Positions 61,138-64,000 of a DNA stretch of 64,000 bases are shown here, piece by piece. Every line of letters starts with the position of its first letter. Position 1 is the first letter of the stretch. Below the pieces are notes generated by a model. It made no database searches, was not told where the DNA came from, and was given only the letters and a program-made list of their open reading frames with translations. The position numbers and the translations under genes were made by a program. The stretch comes from Deferribacteres bacterium (GTDB taxonomy: Bacteria > Chrysiogenota > Deferribacteres > Deferribacterales > Geovibrionaceae), in assembly GCA_023395255.1 (NCBI GenBank), contig JAEWZN010000008.1, positions 111,842 to 175,841 of the forward strand, in the 5' to 3' direction.

Positions 61138-63785
61138 AATTTTATACCCCTTTCCCCGGCAATTCTTTTCGCAAGGGTAAGTTCTTCCTCTTTTGAGGAT
61201 ATTTCATGATCGAGCTTTGCCCGTTTTATCTCTTTCAGAATCTCTCCGTAAACTCCCGAAGGAGGTATGCCCATCGCCTTGAGATCGTTTCCGTCCACAG
61301 AGGGCGCAACAAACCTGTAAACGGTGAGATATTCCTTGAGCAGCCATTCATACTCCTGCCCCAGAACAGCCACGGCAGCCGTTACAGCCTCGGTTTTCAT
61401 GCCGTCGAAAATATCTGTTATGGCTGATGCCTTCACGTCTTTCAGACGCTTCACCTGCCATACAGCATGCTTAAACTTATAGAAAGCTTCCGCAAGCTCA
61501 TCATAAAGCCTGCCTGTAATCTCAAACCTTGAGGCAAGGCGTTTCATCTCAGGTCTGCTTAAGTCAGCAAACAGAATACAGAAGCGGCTTATCCAGAGTT
61601 CAAGCTTATCCTCAAACTGGAAACAGTACCATCCGTTAATTTTCTTCAGAACTGCGAATCTGTCCAGCTTGAAATCATCAATCGACATATTTTCATGAAA
61701 AAATTTCAGCATATCGTATTTTTTCATCATCAGCAGAGCTTCCACAAAGCTGTCTTCAGATAAAATGTATTTCAGTTCAAGGTACATCCTCTGCCCGACA
61801 ACTCTTTCCAGCAGTTTGAGTGATACGGCGTGTTTGAGCAGTTTTTCGGTGTGCGGGCCTATGGCAAAGCCGTAGCGCACGGCAAAGCGCACCCCGCGCA
61901 GACATCTGGAAGGATCATCAACAAAGCTTAAACTGTGCAGAACCCTTATTTTTTTATCAACTATATCCTTCTGACCGCCGAAGAAATCCAGCAAAAGACC
62001 GAAATCGTCCCCCGTGAGCTTCATGGCCATGGCATTTATGCTGAAATCACGCCTGTAGAGGTCGTTTCGTATTGATGCGTTCTCAACCTCCGGAGCAGAG
62101 GCGGGATTTGTGTAGTATTCAGTTCTGGATGTGGCGAAATCAACACGGAAGCCGTCTTTGAATATCACCACCGCAGTCTTGAACTTAAAATGTTCCGATA
62201 CCTTAGCCTTCTTCATGGCGGCAAAACGCTTGGCAAGAGCCGGAGCATCCCCCTCCACAACTATATCTATATCCATATTCGTGTTTTGCATGAGAATATC
62301 ACGCACCACACCGCCCACAAGATAGGCGTTCAGCCCCATCTGCTCCGCCAGACGGCCTATGTCCGCCAGCATTCTGTTGACCCTGTCCGGCAGACAGTTT
62401 TTCACAAGAGAGCTTATATTTTTCAGCTTTTGCGGCTGCTTGGTCTGGTGGTGTCTGGGCAGTTTTGTTATCTCCTCATGCATAAGGCGCAGCAGATCCG
62501 TGCGGGTTATTACCCCCTCCAGTCTGCCGTCCCTCACAACGGGCAGCATCTTCTGGTTCATGGAGAGCATCATCTCCTCCGCCAGATAGTACGGCACATC
62601 AGGCTCAACAGACCGGAACTCAATCTGCATGAGCGAACGCACAGGCTCGCTCTTAAGCCCGTGCTTAATGCCCTGAAGAATGTCCCGTCTGGAAATAAGC
62701 CCCACGGGTATGCCGCTGTTGTCCACAACAGGCATCATATTCAGGTTGTATTTCATGAAAAGATCCATCGCCATCTCAAATGTCCCAGTTATGGGAACGG
62801 TTTTTACGGGATATGTCATAATATCCTTTGCCAGTCGGACAGGATGTATGTTTTCGCTTATAACTATTTTGAGCAAATCAACACATTCGGTGAGGGTCAT
62901 TTTCTTCACTATTGCACTTGCCGCGCTGGGGTGTCCGCCGCCGCCGAAACGCTCCATCACCACCGAGCAGTCTATCTCGTCCGCCCTGCTCCGCCCAACA
63001 AGCACTATCCGCTCTCCCGCACGGACAGCAATGAACAGAGCGTCCATGCTCTCCATATCCATAATGCGGTGAGCAATCACAGCTATTTCCCCTATGTAGC
63101 GGTCGGTTGTTGCGTAGGAAAGCCCGACAGATGCGCCCTGAATATGAAAAACATTCATATTCACAAGCAGTTCGTTCATCACGAATATCTGCTCCTTGCT
63201 CATATCACGCTTCACGTACTCGCTCACCATCTCCAGTTCAGCACCGCAATCCAGAAGAAAAGCCGCCGCCGTCATATCCTCCTGTGTGGTGCTGGAGAAT
63301 GAAAGAAGCCCCGTATCTTCGTACAGACCGAGGATCATGAGCGTTGCCAGTGTTTTATCCGGCCTGAACCCTGTCTGTTTCATTCTGCGGATGATTATGG
63401 TCACAGTTGAGCCTGTTTCGTCTATATGGGTCTCGCGGGCTTCTATATCCCGCCCGTGGGAAGGATGATGATCATAGAGGATTATATTATCCGCCCCGTC
63501 CAGCATCCACTGCAAAGGCGCAGTTCTTTCTTTAAGCTTGCAGTCGGTAATCACAAGGAGATCAAGGCGGCCGATCTCATCAAAATCCTTCTCTTTCAGA
63601 CGTATGACAGGGAGCGTCACATCCTCTTCGTTGAAATAATCCTCAACATTCCCCTCAAAGGAGGTCACAGTGAAAACGGCATCACACCCGTGCAGAGCGC
63701 ATGCGGCGCAGGCACTGGCCAGAGCGTCAAAATCAGGTGTTTTGTGGGTTATCACCGCTTTTTTTATATCTTTAAGGGATTTCAT
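61134..63785 (-). CDS. DHH phosphoesterase - CBS pair - tRNA nucleotidyltransferase fusion
   Basis: This 883-residue protein has an N-terminal DHH/DHHA1 phosphoesterase (about 1-315: THKTPDFDALASA, LVITDCK, LYDHHPSHGRD), two CBS domains (about 320-440: MTYPVKTVPITGTF, LISRRDIL) and a class II CCA/poly(A)-polymerase head (from about 480: YLVGGVVRDIL, NMDIDIVVEG, RRDFSINAMAMKL). It may add CCA or only A to tRNA ends; the motif-D region DDPSRCLRGVRF does not settle it. I choose ATG 63785: the frame runs on to 63983, but through a dispersed repeat. The binding site is weak. Confidence 0.88.
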   Translation of the reverse strand: MKSLKDIKKAVITHKTPDFDALASACAACALHGCDAVFTVTSFEGNVEDYFNEEDVTLPVIRLKEKDFDEIGRLDLLVITDCKLKERTAPLQWMLDGADNIILYDHHPSHGRDIEARETHIDETGSTVTIIIRRMKQTGFRPDKTLATLMILGLYEDTGLLSFSSTTQEDMTAAAFLLDCGAELEMVSEYVKRDMSKEQIFVMNELLVNMNVFHIQGASVGLSYATTDRYIGEIAVIAHRIMDMESMDALFIAVRAGERIVLVGRSRADEIDCSVVMERFGGGGHPSAASAIVKKMTLTECVDLLKIVISENIHPVRLAKDIMTYPVKTVPITGTFEMAMDLFMKYNLNMMPVVDNSGIPVGLISRRDILQGIKHGLKSEPVRSLMQIEFRSVEPDVPYYLAEEMMLSMNQKMLPVVRDGRLEGVITRTDLLRLMHEEITKLPRHHQTKQPQKLKNISSLVKNCLPDRVNRMLADIGRLAEQMGLNAYLVGGVVRDILMQNTNMDIDIVVEGDAPALAKRFAAMKKAKVSEHFKFKTAVVIFKDGFRVDFATSRTEYYTNPASAPEVENASIRNDLYRRDFSINAMAMKLTGDDFGLLLDFFGGQKDIVDKKIRVLHSLSFVDDPSRCLRGVRFAVRYGFAIGPHTEKLLKHAVSLKLLERVVGQRMYLELKYILSEDSFVEALLMMKKYDMLKFFHENMSIDDFKLDRFAVLKKINGWYCFQFEDKLELWISRFCILFADLSRPEMKRLASRFEITGRLYDELAEAFYKFKHAVWQVKRLKDVKASAITDIFDGMKTEAVTAAVAVLGQEYEWLLKEYLTVYRFVAPSVDGNDLKAMGIPPSGVYGEILKEIKRAKLDHEISSKEEELTLAKRIAGERGIKF

Positions 63786-63824
63786 GCAGCAGCACCTGAT
63801 CGATTTTGAGTTCCTTCCTTTATT

Positions 63825-63920
63825 ATCCGAAATTTCCCATCCGTGGAAATTTCGGATACACGCTCGCGCCTTGCAAAGCAAGGCTTCGCTCCGCACGGCG
63901 CGCTCCCTTCCGTGGGTGCG
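63825..63920 (+). repeat. Three-hairpin dispersed repeat, copy F
   Basis: Left ATCCGAAATTTCC/GGAAATTTCGGAT, 13 perfect pairs (63825-63857). Linker ACACGCTCGC. Centre GCCTTGC-AAA-GCAAGGC (63868-63884). Linker TTCGCTCCGCACGGC (63885-63899). Right CGCTCCC/GGGTGCG with one mismatch (63901-63920). It lies 40 bp upstream of the DHH-CBS-nucleotidyltransferase start, in its leader. Confidence 0.9.
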
Positions 63921-64000
63921 TATGCAACAACAGACGGTGTCAATGTTTGCCTCTGTTTCGGGAAAATCTGGGGTGGCATTCATTCATGATATTCCTAGCC

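Noticed and set aside
62190..63302. A 370-codon open frame on the plus strand
   Set aside because: It is histidine-rich antisense of the DHH-CBS-nucleotidyltransferase gene; the minus-strand product has full family motifs.

Overview
The window reads as one stretch of chromosome from a motile, free-living Gram-negative bacterium of moderate G+C. Evidence for the envelope type is lptF and lptG, a lipobox lipoprotein, a signal-peptide porin and flagellar cap genes. The gene content (type B dihydroorotate dehydrogenase, a DHH-CBS-nucleotidyltransferase fusion, DUF1820, a sigma-54 activator, fliS/fliD) would fit a Deferribacterota-type organism such as Geovibrio. That placement is inference from gene content, not proof. 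I see no rRNA, tRNA, prophage, insertion-sequence transposase or CRISPR array, and almost all genes are housekeeping.

Layout. 1-4.8 kb: the end of a PEP-phosphotransferase, purB, an MTA/SAH deaminase, a HAD phosphatase and an Rrf2 regulator. 4.8-8.8 kb: a structured leader RNA before a hotdog thioesterase, then a porin with a sigma-54-type promoter facing a sensor-less sigma-54 activator. 8.8-13.7 kb: the pyrimidine genes pyrD-pyrK-carB, read leftward. 13.9-19.6 kb: a SWIM-domain gene, recG, cheW and panD-panC-panB. 19.7-26.4 kb: a MORN-repeat protein, an XRE-cupin regulator, a gamma-class carbonic anhydrase homologue, a LysM lipoprotein, aspS and hisS. 26.5-36.3 kb: a long leftward run (cytidylate kinase-like, folK, plsC-like, a dihydrolipoamide dehydrogenase-like flavoprotein, ahcY, metK, DUF465, rimI, tsaB, a metallo-hydrolase, dtd, murJ). 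36.4-40.8 kb: an HU/IHF gene and the filament-cap cluster fliD-fliS with two small partners under a sigma-28-type promoter. 41-47 kb: a HAD and a PHP phosphoesterase, three small overlapping genes, lptF-lptG and leuB. 47-64 kb: a LysR/DUF2917 divergent pair, proC, a hydrolase, an RNase Z-like protein, a kinase/ATPase fusion, nfo, fbp, recO, mgtE, era, a CNNM/CorC protein, ybeY, phoH and the DHH-CBS-tRNA nucleotidyltransferase.

The methyl cycle is well represented: metK makes SAM, ahcY recycles SAH, and an amidohydrolase near purB may deaminate SAH or MTA. Envelope assembly (lptFG, murJ, plsC-like) and translation quality control (dtd, tsaB, ybeY, era, CCA enzyme) are the other themes.

The most unusual content lies between genes. 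A dispersed repeat of about 100 bp, present as seven or more copies or fragments, is built from up to three hairpins. Its linkers are constant, while the hairpin arms change from copy to copy yet stay complementary. Copies sit directly against stop codons. One copy is split by a 155-bp insert, flanked by a 10-bp direct repeat, that carries a second palindromic element of 88 bp. Several genes (carB, aspS, hisS, phoH, the CNNM gene) appear to start at TTG behind purine-rich ribosome binding sites.
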